NCBI RefSeq assembly: GCF_000001735.4
Contig: NC_003071.7
Span: 10,843,151 to 10,907,150, forward strand
Length of the DNA: 64,000 nucleotides
Origin: Arabidopsis thaliana
Taxonomy: Eukaryota; Streptophyta; Magnoliopsida; Brassicales; Brassicaceae
Direction: 5' to 3'
Shown one piece after another: positions 1 to 11,177 of this stretch. Each line of letters opens with the position of its first letter. Within the stretch, counting starts at the first letter, position 1. The position numbers and the translations under genes were made by a program. The notes under the pieces were generated by a model. That model was not told the origin of the DNA. It made no database searches and saw only the letters and a program-made list of their open reading frames with translations.

Positions 1-298
1 GAAGTAGAACTGTCACTTACAGTTTAAGACTAGTAAGCTCATTACTAAACAACTGTATTAACAAGATTTAGGCTTCTTTTTTTATTAGAATGTTTAGATT
101 TGCTTCTAATTCAGATGTAATTTTAGTTTATTCAATCTCAAGAACCAGACGATGAGTTATTTACATGAAAGATAGGCTTAATTAGGTTGTTTCTATTGGC
201 CTAAGTGAAATGTGTGCCTCCTATGTTGGGTGTTTTAACTAATGCTGATTGATATGTCATATGTTGACTGATTATGTTACTGTGTTTGTAGTTTACGA
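1..298 (+). other. 5' leader and intron of the WVD2-like/TPX2 gene
   Basis: This AT-rich stretch holds no open reading frame of note. It ends in a clean acceptor (TGTTTGTAG, AG at 289-290), and the first in-frame ATG lies at 299. I read it as a 5' UTR intron; the transcription start is probably outside the window to the left. Confidence 0.55.
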
Positions 299-2193
299 AT
301 GGACTCTGAAAGCGTCGTAGCTGCTGACGGTGCGGATTGTGCTATTGCAAATGGTGAAGTGACAATGGAAGGAGACAGTAGTAATGGAAATGGTGGTACT
401 TCAGAGAATTTGGAATGTTGTTCTACTCAGCATCCTATGGAGGCATCTGAGGTTGGTGACAAAGAATTTTAACGTTTTTTTTTTTTTGCCTTTTCTGCAC
501 AAATAATTGTTATTGACTTTGCAGTTTTTTCGCTTTTTCCAGGGCACACAGAATGAACAAGTGGATGATTCAAAACAGATGAGAGGACAAAAGGTGCAAG
601 GAAGGGTCAAGCATGAGAAGACCTCTGGAGGCAAGAATATTCCATCAGTCTTGGTGAAGAAGAAAAAAGATGGGAAAGTGGTGGCATCAAATGGTTCTGT
701 TGCTCCAAACGTAAAGCCTGTAAAGTCTCCTAAGAGCAAATCGCTCAATGGTAGAGAGGCTCATGTCACGAAGGTTACTAATCTCTTTGTTGCTCCTATA
801 GTTACTGGTGATTAGCCATGTGTCTTCTTGGCTGAATGTTGTCTCTGATCTCTTCATTTGTTCTTATCAGCATGGGAACCATGACTCTCTACCAGCTGAA
901 GGGACCAGGTACCAATATCATTCTTTAAAACATGGTTTCTGTTTTGCATCAGTTCATTGCCAAAACTCTAAAACGATTAATGCAAACATTCCATCAAGAT
1001 TATGTATTAGTTCCTGTCGTTAAGTCTGGTAGTTTGTTTCTCTCTTTGATACAGGGACAAGCCAAAACTGAGGGAAACAAGGAAACAAGTCAATGATACA
1101 TCTGAAGATGATACACAGTAGTATGTCTTTTTGGGATTCACTCTTCATTCTCATTTCCTTAGCACTTTTTTCTGACTAAAACTTGCTTACTGTTTAGTAG
1201 TCCAAAAGAAGATGATGGCAAACCTCGTCGAGCTAGTGCACTTCCAAATTATGGATTCAGTTTTAGATGTGACCAACGAGCTGAAAAAAGAAGAGAGGTT
1301 TCATTTACTTCACTGTACTTATCCTCACAACAAACATGCAACCAAGTATCATATTTCTCTGTCATGTGATGCAGTTCTATTCAAAGCTTGAGGAAAAGAT
1401 CCATGCGAAAGAAGAAGAAAAGAATACCGTACAAGCTAAGTCCAAGGTTGTGTTCTATGCCCTCTTGTTTTTCTTAAAATGTCCTATTATTCATTTAAAG
1501 TGTCTATATGCTCAGTCTTCTACTGTAAATATCATCTGGAATACTTGCAGGAAACTCAAGAAGCTGAGCTTAAGATGCTAAGGAAGAGTCTGAACTTCAA
1601 AGCCACACCTATGCCTACCTTCTATCAAGAACCTCAGCTACCTAAAACAGAGTTAAAGAAGGTACATCTCTGCAATTAAAGAAGGTACTTTCTCATTTTC
1701 TCTCATGTCGTAAGTACATAGTATCATGTGAAATGCTATATACTTGTAGATAGCGATAACAAGACCAAAATCTCCAAAACTCGGGCGGAAGAAGACCAAT
1801 TCTCGAGCAGATTCTGAAGAAGCCATTACTATTCAAACCCCTCGCTTTGGTAGGTTGAGCTTAGATGAGAAAACTCCTAAAGATAACCCGGTTGTTGAAG
1901 GAAGTGTACCCGGTGAGACCAAGAAGCCACCAGTGCGCAAGTCACTTCCCAGGTTGCCTTCAGAAAAGACAAATCTGTCCAACGGGAAGGTGGCTCCAGC
2001 AAAAGCTGTAACAGCCTCAACAAAGGCAAAGTCGGAAAGAAAGAAACCAGATAAAGATGTGGATGACCTAAGCCAGTCAAGTCCTGTAGACGACAATGCT
2101 GACCCAGAAGATTCACAAGAACAAGCTCCAAGAGTGAATGAAGACAGAAACGAATCTCACATGGTAGTGGAAGTGGTTGCGGTTGAGCCTTAA
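299..2193 (+). CDS. WDL6: WVD2-like microtubule-associated protein, TPX2 C-terminal family
   Basis: Spliced model: exons 299-451, 543-773, 871-908, 1055-1120, 1198-1297, 1375-1446, 1551-1661 and 1750-2193, giving 404 aa. All junctions are GT-AG and keep phase. The KLEEK motif that defines the WAVE-DAMPENED2-like branch of TPX2 proteins is visible in exon 6 ([15 protein letters not shown]), inside a charged coiled-coil segment that runs on into exon 7. The flanks are basic, Ser/Pro/Lys rich and probably disordered. Family members bind and bundle cortical microtubules and affect anisotropic cell growth. The start is the first ATG after the upstream acceptor. The symbol WDL6 (At2g25480) is from memory and less certain than the family call. 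Confidence 0.85.
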
Positions 2194-2733
2194 AACCTAC
2201 GGTATGATTCATGTACTAGTTAAGGAGCGAAAAAGGAACAGTAACAAGAAACAGTGAAAAATGGATGAAATCAAACTGTTTAATCAGAAGATGGACAAAA
2301 AGAGTGAAAGACAGAGATGCAAAATTGATGGTGTGCTCCACAAGGTTGCTTCTATATGTCATTCATGAGAGCTTCAATTGCGTCGCATGATGTTTGGTCG
2401 TAATGCTTAAATTCTGTTTGGTTTGTCGTCAAGATCTGTTTTTTCATTTCGATATGTTATACTTAAAAGGTGAATTTTGGGGTGGAAAAAAATGGGGGCC
2501 ACAGCAGATGTTTCATCCTGCTGTGTCCAGGGCTGAGCCCAACTACACAAGCCAGTCTTGCGTTGTTTAAACCCACAATGCTGTCAAGACTCTCAGTTCA
2601 ACGGTGACAATGTTTGACAAAAGGAAACACTAAATAACATAAAAGAAATTTGACATAATATTTTTGTTTAAATAGTTGGTACAATACAATCAATCTAAAC
2701 CATTGTTTAACAACAATTAAATTAGTTACGATT
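2194..2733. other. spacer between convergent genes
   Basis: This spacer holds the 3' UTR of the WVD2-like gene and that of the minus-strand ECA1-family gene. I see no further ORF or RNA gene. Confidence 0.5.
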
Positions 2734-3198
2734 TTAACCAGAAAATGGTGAAATAGATTCAGTTCCATTAGAACATTTGTTCCATGTTTCGTTAGTTTTG
2801 ATCATCGCGTTAGAACTAAAACGGTTGAGTTGATAGAATTGAAAAAACATTTTCATCCATTCTGTGTAGCATTTTCTGCCACCTTTCACTAGCACCCGAC
2901 AACAATCTTTCGAAAAACTTTTGTTCCGAGAAAATACGTCTCTTATTTCAATGTTACATTCATTTCCACCAGCTCCCATTTTTACTGCGCAATCAAGAAG
3001 ATATTTGAGATGTTTTCTTGGTTGTCCACGGATAACATTGAGATTATAATCACCCGGGCTCGGCCAATGTTTAAGCACCACATCAAACTCGTTGATTAGC
3101 ATCTCCTCAAGATCGGCTGCTATGGCCAAACTTGGATTAAAATATGATAGCAAAACCATGATTGAAAACAATGCCAAGAAAATGGTTTTATTTTCCAT
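2734..3198 (-). CDS. secreted cysteine-rich ECA1 gametogenesis-related (DUF784-type) protein
   Basis: Single exon, 154 aa. Residues 1-27 form a clear signal peptide with a hydrophobic core and an Ala-rich cleavage region. The mature part has six cysteines (LDC, NEC, DCC, RKC, NKC), consistent with three disulphides, the pattern of the ECA1/EC1-like plant reproductive peptides. Known family members are mostly expressed in embryo-sac cells and thought to be secreted for gamete or pollen-tube interactions; that role is inferred here from family only. An AT-rich region with TATA-like sequence lies just upstream around 3270-3280. It is an intronless gene standing alone between two larger genes. 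The precise subfamily is uncertain. Confidence 0.8.
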   Translation of the reverse strand: MENKTIFLALFSIMVLLSYFNPSLAIAADLEEMLINEFDVVLKHWPSPGDYNLNVIRGQPRKHLKYLLDCAVKMGAGGNECNIEIRDVFSRNKSFSKDCCRVLVKGGRKCYTEWMKMFFQFYQLNRFSSNAMIKTNETWNKCSNGTESISPFSG

Positions 3199-4240
3199 TT
3201 TTTATTTCTCTTTAGTACTTTTTAATGTGTTTTTTCTTTTGTTATATTGTCATAATTAGGATTTGTGTGTTGTATTTATAGTGATAGGCTGATAGACTGT
3301 TCATTAATGTTATTAGTAACTCTTTATTAATAAAGAAAATTATTAAAACAAAAATAATACTTAAGAAAATAACATTTCTGTTTGTTTATTTCTTATCAAC
3401 AAGATATTCTTAATTATCAACAAAATTAATATGTTTAAACGTTATACTTCTTTCATAGATGTGGTTAGTTTAATATATTTCAGTTTATAAAAATATGAAA
3501 TAAATTGAATAAAATCATAAAAACTTATCGTATAACATAATTGTGCTTTGAGAATTAGGCATAATCTATAAGGCCGTGAGTTTTCGATGACTAGTAACCC
3601 ATCAAGACGAGCAGTCCAGGATTGAAGACATGAATCCAAATAGAGGCTTTGAACCATACCACTTTACACCAAGTTTGAGGTTAATCCGTTTTTACATAAC
3701 ACAAATTAGTCATTTAGATTTATCTAAATTTCTAATTATTAATTAATCTCGAAATTATTGCATATTCAAACTTTTCTTTAGATGCTTGGGAACTGTGACT
3801 CTACACTTGAGAATATGGTCAAGGTTATGTGAACAAGACGCGCAATTCACAATGATTCTTTGTCTTCACTTTAAGGGTTCATAATTTGGAAATCTGGCCC
3901 ATCTTCATAATTAATTAAGATTAGTCCACAATAACAATAATAGCGACAACGAATACTAACAATAATGACTCTTTTTCCACTTTTGTTTAATCCCACTCAA
4001 ATCATATCGTATCGAGAAAAAAATCATAGCTGGCCAGATTCTTCCCCTCTACCACATTCATTGAATATCACATTCACTTTTTGATTGGACACAAACAAAC
4101 GTAAATTAAAAGTCAAAACTCAGGTTCACACAATCTGATTCTCTGTCCCACACATGAATAGTCTTAAAGGTGTAATATCTCAGATCTCAAAGGATTATTC
4201 CATAAAAGAGAAAGAGATGTAAACTTTGTAATATACAACG
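3199..4240. other. AT-rich intergenic region
   Basis: Upstream region of the ECA1-family gene and downstream region of EBF1. A 71-codon minus-strand ORF at 3442-3657 has no recognisable domain and I do not support it as a gene. No repeats with clear ends were seen. Confidence 0.5.
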
Positions 4241-4867
4241 AAATGAGAATTTTATTCAATACTCATTAAACCATCCCAAAGGGCATTACATAATTTAGTA
4301 CAGTGTTCATACAGATTGTAATACAGTGCCTGGAAAAAAAACGAGGGCTCTGGCAAAAAAAAAAACCCAAAAAAAACTCTTTAATAGAGTTGTTGCAACA
4401 AAAGCCAGAGCAAACCTCTGAGAGAACCAAGGCCTGAACCAAACCTGAACCCGTACATATCATACAAAACCCTTCCGAGGAAAACCAAACCCAACAAAGA
4501 CAAACGACGGGGATAAAATAGATAACTGGCTCGTAAAAGACACCAAAGCAGCAAGAAACAGGAGATGATAAACCCTAAAATCTCGTCTACCCGGTAAATA
4601 TATTCTCAAGCAACACACAACCTTCCGATTTCGAGATAAGTTAGAGTTTCCTTGATAAAAAGGAAACCCTGCAAAAAAACCATTGACTGGAAAAAAAGAA
4701 ACCGGAAGCGAACTGCTTGGAAAAAAGAAGGAAAACCGGGTACCGAGCCTAGCGAGAGGGACGCGTAGATCACAGAGCCTGAAAAAGAGTTGAGACTTGA
4801 TAAACGAACTTGGACGGACTAAAATACCTTACATTATAAGTGGAGAGGTCGACAGTGGAATTGTTGA
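4241..4867 (-). promoter_or_regulatory. EBF1: EBF1 3' UTR with multiple poly-U tracts
   Basis: Read on the gene's strand, this region carries repeated U runs: U8 (4334-4341), U11 (4355-4365), U8 (4369-4376) and further U6-U7 runs between 4670 and 4730. Published work on ethylene signalling shows that the long 3' UTRs of EBF1/EBF2 carry U-rich elements through which EIN2 directs translational repression and P-body targeting. The U tracts are seen directly; that they are those elements is inference. The polyadenylation site is not determined here. Confidence 0.6.
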
Positions 4868-6889
4868 TCAGGAGAGGATGTCACATTTGTAAAGACGCTC
4901 GACTAAGAAGTCGACAGTGGAATTGGAAATGGATCGACACTGTTGGAGGTTTAATCCCAATAGAGTGGAACCCAACCCGACGATGGCTGGCAAGCTCTTG
5001 TCTGTAACCATAGAGCAACCTGCAACTGATAGGATCTGCAGTTTGAGCTTATCAGAGGAGGCCAATGCTTGAATCCCTGAATCTGAGATTGCGCATTTCG
5101 AAATATCCAAATCACTGAGAATCTGGCAGTTTGCTGCAATGGAGACCAGGCTGGCGTCAGTGATATTGGAACATCCATCGATGTTTAAGACTTCAAGAGT
5201 CCACCCGTTACGAGCAGTGATGGCAGAGATCACTCTATCAGTCAAATTGGAACAACCACTGAAGTTGATCTTCACAAGAGAGCTCTGAATCAGATGTAGG
5301 AAACCAGACTCTGTTATCCCCTTGAGCCCACACAGATCAATATCCTCGAGCTGAGGGCACAACTTCCCGATGGCTGCAAGATTTGCATCACCAAAGCCAG
5401 GGCAGTTACGAATAGACAAAGAGCGCAGAGCGCTGCAATGAGATGAAGCAGGCAATCCTGTGGTGAGATCTCTAATACTCAAACAGTTCACCAGAGAGAA
5501 AGCCTTCAACTTTTCACCACAGTTCAAAAGGGAACCAAAAAACCCAAATTGGGTAACCCTGTGGCATTCTTCAAGCTGAAGACTCTCAAGTGATAAAGAA
5601 GCTTTTGCAAAAGAGACCAACCCGTTGTCAGATAACAAAGGGGATTTACTGATGATCGCCTTTTTCATGTTCGGGCAGCCCTTTCCAACAGATTCAAGCC
5701 CCATGTCAGTCACTCCTTGGCAGGCTGTGATGGTCAGAGAGTTTAATTTTTGCAGCCCGACACCATTTCCCATGACCCAGAATCCCTTCTCGCTCACGTG
5801 TGATAATCCAGCGAGCACAAGATCAGTGATCGACAAGCCGTAATGACCCACAACAGCAAGAGACACATCAGTGACATTCAGCATCTGAAGCTTAAGTTTT
5901 GCCAAGGAACAGGTGGTGTTAGACAGTAGAGAGGCGATTCCTTGATCCCTGACAAGAGGACAGTTCTTGATCGAGACTGACTTCAGCTTGGAGCAGGATC
6001 TTGCAATGGCTAGCAAACCCTCATCTCCAATTCTTGAACAAGCCTCCAATGTCAGCTCAGTCAAGTTGGGGCAGCTCTTAGCAATAGCTACCAAACCCTT
6101 GTCAGTGATTGTAGAGCAGCGGTTCAGCTCAAGCTTCTCAAGTTGAGCACAACCCTCAGCAATCTCCAAAAGTCCATTGTCAGTAATGGTAGAAACGTTC
6201 CACAGTGAAAGAGACCCGAGAGAAGGGCAGCTACGACCAATAGACCGAAGACCAAGATCTGAAACTTTAGCAGAGTTGCTACCTCGAATCGACAATTTTC
6301 CAAGTCCCCCACGACCAGCAGTTCCAACAGCAATTGCTGCCAATCTAACATCTGTTGCCTTCTTCCCATCTAAGCTCCTAGACAAACACCCTTCACAATC
6401 ATCACCATCTTCAGTTATCTTGGAAGGAACATCAATCTCCTTTTGACGGATGCTACTTACAAGCGTAAGCCACTGTTTGGAGACAAAAGCGCAAGCACTC
6501 CTCTCTTGTGGTCCAGACAAACGCCTAAAGATCTCAAAAAGACACTCATCTGGTAGCACATCAATGGAAACTGGCTTTTTCTCGAAAGCACTGAAGATCG
6601 TAGGTGCAACAACACGTGATCTCTTGCTTGGAGGGAAATAAACATCAGCGAAACTACCAAGCGATAACAAAAGACTAGCATCCTTTGGGTTTGGGTATAT
6701 TGCGCCACGACGGTAAAAATCATTTTCACCTGTAAAATACCAAAGGAGAAATTCTTATGAGCTAAAGAGATCATTGAATCAAAATCAGATTCAGTAAATT
6801 AACCTAATGATTCTCAGATCCAATATACCAAAACAGAGAAATTGCAGATAAGATCTATAGCTCGTCAACGGCCAAAACTAAAACTCAGA

Positions 6890-6924
<35 letters not shown>

Positions 6925-7125
6925 ATAGATCTAGGAAGAATCAAGTCATCGGTGAACACTATCCTATAAGCCAAATCTTATTCCTCGTACGTAAATCACC
7001 TCAAACACGGAAACGTCTAAATCTAACAGAGAAATAAAAAATTTCAATCTGATAAATCAAATTCAAAGATGAAAAAAAATTCAGAGATCAGGAAGCTTAC
7101 CGGCAAAACTAAAGATCTGAGACAT
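4868..7125 (-). CDS. EBF1: EIN3-binding F-box protein 1, F-box/LRR substrate receptor of SCF
   Basis: Two exons, 7101-7125 (MSQIFSFAG junction) and 4868-6729, encode 628 aa. The 371-bp intron is GT-AG. An F-box lies at about residues 63-103 (VLPDECLFEIFRRLSGPQER). It is followed by a long array of roughly 18 LRR-AMN units with repeated CxxITDxGL-type cores to the C terminus. The F-box binds ASK/SKP1 in an SCF E3 ligase, and the LRRs recognise EIN3/EIL1 for ubiquitination, which restrains ethylene responses in the nucleus. The start is fixed because the second exon has no upstream ATG that matches the conserved N terminus and the exon 1 splice keeps phase. A 16-bp direct repeat (4848-4863 and 4910-4925) flanks the stop codon. 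Identification is firm. Confidence 0.97.
6892..6922. repeat. (TA)n microsatellite in EBF1 intron 1
   Basis: About 15 uninterrupted TA units lie inside the only coding-region intron of EBF1 (6730-7100). Such tracts are usually length-polymorphic between accessions. Confidence 0.9.
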
Positions 7126-7460
7126 GATTTGAGCTCAAAACTCCCAGGAAAAACGAAAACGCTTGATTTCTCAAGCGAAAACCCGTGGGAAAGAGCAAAA
7201 AAGAGAGATCCGACGAAGATGAAGAAGAAAACGAACGAATTAGCTCCGATTATACCAAAGAGAGAGATGCACATGAAGATCGAGGAGATAGAGAGCGAAG
7301 AAAACCCTATGGATAGGGCAAAAAAAAACCAGAGAGAGAGAGAGGAGAGGAAGGAGAAAAAAAACAGGAAAACGAAATGATCGGTCAGTAAGAGGTCAAG
7401 ATATGAGTTATTATATACTTAGTTGAAATTTCACATGCAATGTATCTGAGCTGAGAATTG
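7126..7460 (-). promoter_or_regulatory. EBF1: EBF1 5' leader and proximal promoter
   Basis: The leader is strongly pyrimidine-rich on the gene's strand from 7126 to about 7380. A TATATAA box is present on the minus strand (forward 7411-7417), suggesting transcription start near 7380. A further 23 bp upstream, ATGTATCT (7440-7447, plus strand) matches the AYGWAYCT consensus reported for EIN3/TEIL binding. EBF genes are known to be ethylene-inducible targets of EIN3; whether this site is used is inference. Confidence 0.5.
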
Positions 7461-10245
7461 GGGTTCGTATTTAATTTCGTTTATTTTATTCCCACAACAC
7501 ACAAAAGAAAGAAGTTGCTTAAGATAGACCAGTTTTTTTTCACCTTTGAGAGCGCGTTAAGGCAAGTTATGAGGTGTTTGGTTACCGAGTTTAGTTATAG
7601 TATTAAATTGTTTTTGTTTGGTTCCTGGAACAACCTTACTCTTTTTGCTACGTTTGTGGCCGACGTCAGCATCGTTTATGTTGTGTGTTTTTTTTCTTGG
7701 GAGTTTTGAGCTGAAATCATGTGTGTTGTAACTTGTAAGTACTCATAAACGTACTAATGATCCCAATTGGGTACGCAAGATCATGCCTAGTTCTATACTT
7801 CACATAAATGAGACTTCCAACAACATCTATCTTATGAATGTGGTCAAGTTGTTTCCCCGGCCCACAAAAATATGCAAACGCAAAAAGTGAGTGACTCTGT
7901 GCCACTTTGTCCGTCCTTCTTGCACCGGGTCGACCACAATCTCCTTAAGTGTGTTAAAGAGGTGTTGGCGGAAAGTAAAATGTAACGCAAGAAAAAACCA
8001 TAATCATGCTAAACTAGTTGGATCCTAAACTACTCCAACTCTCTTTTGTTTCCGATTAATCCAAATCTCATGGATATCAAAAGAAAAAGGGAAAAATGAT
8101 AATGATAATCCGATATGAAAAAATTTACAAAAGTAAACGCAACAAAAATTATAACCGAGACTTTTTATAAAGTTTTACTGATAGTTTAGAGATGCGTTAA
8201 GGCAACAACTCCATTTTACAAAACCATAACTTACTTGAAATCTAATCCCCAAATACCCAACATACTGATGTTTCTATAGTCTCGTGCACATTAATATACG
8301 AGAACAGTCGTTCCAACACAAATGGTAACACGATAATCAACTTATTACCGACTGATGACAAATTTTGTATTATTTTCTTCATCTTATTTCGATATCTTCA
8401 AAATCCCCCATGTGGGAAATCAAAATTGAGATAGAAAAAATCAGATTTGATGAACATACAAATTCTTCTACGATTGAATCACCAATACAATAATCTCCTA
8501 CACCAGCATCAGGACTTAGAAGGTTCCTTGGTACATATCATGATTCCATATTCAACCTTCTACCTGTAAAAAAGATGGTCAAATCGTAAATGATTAAAAT
8601 TGGAATCTGAATGTATCTGTGGAGAGGACCCATTGCCCATTATAAACATGTTATTAAAAGAGAAAGTGAACAAAAGACACCCAAGTGGTCGTGGAAGCAT
8701 TATATATCCTTTTCATTGCTTACACAGCCCATGTTCTTATTATTGCAATTCTTCATGTCTCAATATCAACTAGCTCATTATTTTATTGTTAAAAAGTCAC
8801 ATTAAAATCGTTTAGGCTTTTAGTAATATACGATTTTTATGCTTCCTTTTCTTATGATAAAATTCAAATTAATTTCAAGATAGAGACCATCGTTGAAACA
8901 AACCAAAATTTGGTACAATTTCAGTTTGGAATCTTGTTTTAGTCAAAAGTATCTATACTTTTTTAAAATATGTCGATTTTAGATCAAGATTTTTTTTTAT
9001 TTTTTTTTTGGCGCGATTTTTGTATTCAGATTCATTTATCGGATATAGAAAACATGGATTCATTTAAACTCTATTTTCGAAATGATGCGATTTTTGGATT
9101 GAATATTTCGGTTCCGATCAGATTAAACACCCCTAGTCCCTAGAGGAGAAAATGATCTTCTCTCTTTCTGACTGCATGCGTCTATTGATATTTTTGTTAC
9201 ATGTTTAATTATTTTGTCACGAAAATTGTTATAGATCTCCGTACCAACGTTTACCATGTATATGTCCTTCAGTCATTGAACATTGGATGGGTTCAAAATA
9301 TTATTCAGTAGGTTTTGTTTTAAAGGAAAGAATAGTGAAAGTGAGAAACAAATTAATAAACTATACAGTGCTCAACTAATTTTAGAATTCTTGATCAAAA
9401 AGCAGCGACAACTTTAAACTAACTATAACCTACTGTAAGAGTCTAGACGAGGTTCATGCATATTGAGTTAGTGCCACCATGAAGCTATGACAAAATTACG
9501 ATAAACTAAATAATTAATGATCCAGTTGATTATGGAGTTAGTGGGCCGGTTCCGCAAAAACATGCCACAATTATGTAAATTGTATGTTTAATACACAATT
9601 TGTGGAAATAGTTAACTAATATAATCAGAGAAAGTCCTTACCCAAAAAAAACAAAAAAAAAAACAGAGAAAGTTAACGAGAAATATTTTATTTGCTAATC
9701 TAATCACAAATACGGAGTATTTGTTTTGTTTTGGTCATAATTAGATTATACCGGATCAACGCGTAAGGAGTATTATATTTTGGACTTGAGATATTGACAA
9801 AGACCAAGTCGAATTCGTGTCGTTTGGGACTTGGCTCTTTAGCAAGACCTTTCTTGTGTTCTGTTTTAGCTAATTGGGATGAACTGAAGGTATTGACTAG
9901 TACAACGTTTTTCTAGCTGATTCCTCTAGTATATTGACCAATTGGGATGAACTGATCATAATCACGTGAAAAGGCATAAGAGTCTCATGTTACGACCCAA
10001 GACATTAGCATTTTATGTGTGGAAATTATAAGTTTATTATTTTATTTCCTCTCTTAGTGTAATTTTTTCATAAAAAATTTGTAAAAAGTTTCAGAAAGAC
10101 TAGTGTTGAGATTTGGTGCTCTTGATTAACTCGTGAAGACGAATTGATTCAATACGCATACTATCTATCTCGAATATCATCACTCTTTAAATGAACACAA
10201 ACATAAACAGAAAAGATCACAAGCCAATTAAGAGTGCAACCACCT
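7461..10245. other. gene-poor AT-rich intergenic region
   Basis: No ORF here has a recognisable domain or coding character. There are a few short direct repeats, for example a 16-bp AATTGGGATGAACTGA at about 9874 and 9940. I saw no RNA gene. Confidence 0.5.
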
Positions 10246-10253
10246 AACCTAAC

Positions 10254-10659
10254 CAGTGGCGGATCCAGGAATTTTTTTAGCATAAGGCACATATTAAATA
10301 TAATAAATAACTAATAGTATTAATCTTTTTTTTTTTGCAACATCACAACCATCCATTAATTATTTTAGTTACTTAATAAGAACTTCTCATCTGAATGCAT
10401 ATATTATTGGAGAATGAAAGAAACCAACGTAAATATTTTCATTAATTAATAGTATGTAAGTATATGTATGTAAAAAATGTGTAGAAAAAAGGAAAAAAGC
10501 AAGCAAGTGTAAGGCATCGACCACCCGACCACCCTTATAATCTAGTGTAAGGTTGCCAATTGAGCTAAAAGAGTAACAATAACCAATAGTTACTAAATAG
10601 TTGTTCATAATCAGTGTGGGGCACGTGCCCCACCCTCTTATACACTAGATCCGCCCCTG
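10254..10659. mobile_element. non-autonomous hAT-type DNA transposon
   Basis: The 406-bp element starts CAGTGGCGGATCCAG and ends in the inverted complement of CAGGGGCGGATCTAG, so 13 of 15 terminal bases match. It is flanked by perfect 8-bp direct repeats AACCTAAC (10246-10253 and 10660-10667). Eight-base target duplications and CAG-GGGCGGA-type terminal inverted repeats are characteristic of plant hAT elements. There is no transposase; the 73-codon ORF inside is not protein-like. The perfect duplication argues for a fairly recent insertion or slow decay. Confidence 0.85.
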
Positions 10660-10667
10660 AACCTAAC

Positions 10668-11177
10668 AGTCACTGACTTAGAAGTACGAAGCTTACATGT
10701 ACACTTGTGAATGGAGACTTTCCGATCTCATTGCATAAATGACAGTGATGTTCTGGTTTTATAATAAATCAAGTATTCAACCGAATAGACAAGAGGAAAT
10801 ACAACAATGCCATTATCTCTAACATTTCTCGTCAAAAAACTTGTCACCCGGGGTTGTTTTCCGGAAGACCATTTAACTCTTAAGTCTTAAGTGGTCGCGC
10901 AAAAGAGACGGTACAAAAAGAAATGTAACAATAGAGCATTGTATATGACATATTTAGAGTAATTTAAGTGTTTGTATGTATATGTTCTCTACAATGTTAG
11001 AGAAATATTCTCAGATCTAATGCAACCCTAGCATCATTATCATCAACTTCATGACATGCAACTTTTTCTTTAAAAAATGTAGTCGTCCACGGTTTCTCAA
11101 GACATTGTACACTTTAACAAATCATTTTTTGCAGAGTGGTCATGTACCTTTTGAGAAAATGTACTTGAGCTACAAGC
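10668..11177. other. intergenic spacer
   Basis: No coding or structural signal was recognised between the hAT element and the Maf-like pseudogene. Confidence 0.4.

Noticed and set aside
5625..6641. Several plus-strand ORFs antisense to EBF1
   Set aside because: Shadows of the long LRR reading frame; composition and lack of domains give no support.
7069..7380. 103-codon plus-strand Lys/Glu-rich ORF overlapping the EBF1 leader
   Set aside because: It is the purine-rich antisense of the CT-rich EBF1 5' leader and first exon; no domain, and low complexity.
9872..9955. 16-bp direct repeat AATTGGGATGAACTGA as a possible target-site duplication
   Set aside because: The 50-odd bases between the copies do not have transposon ends; more likely a small local duplication.
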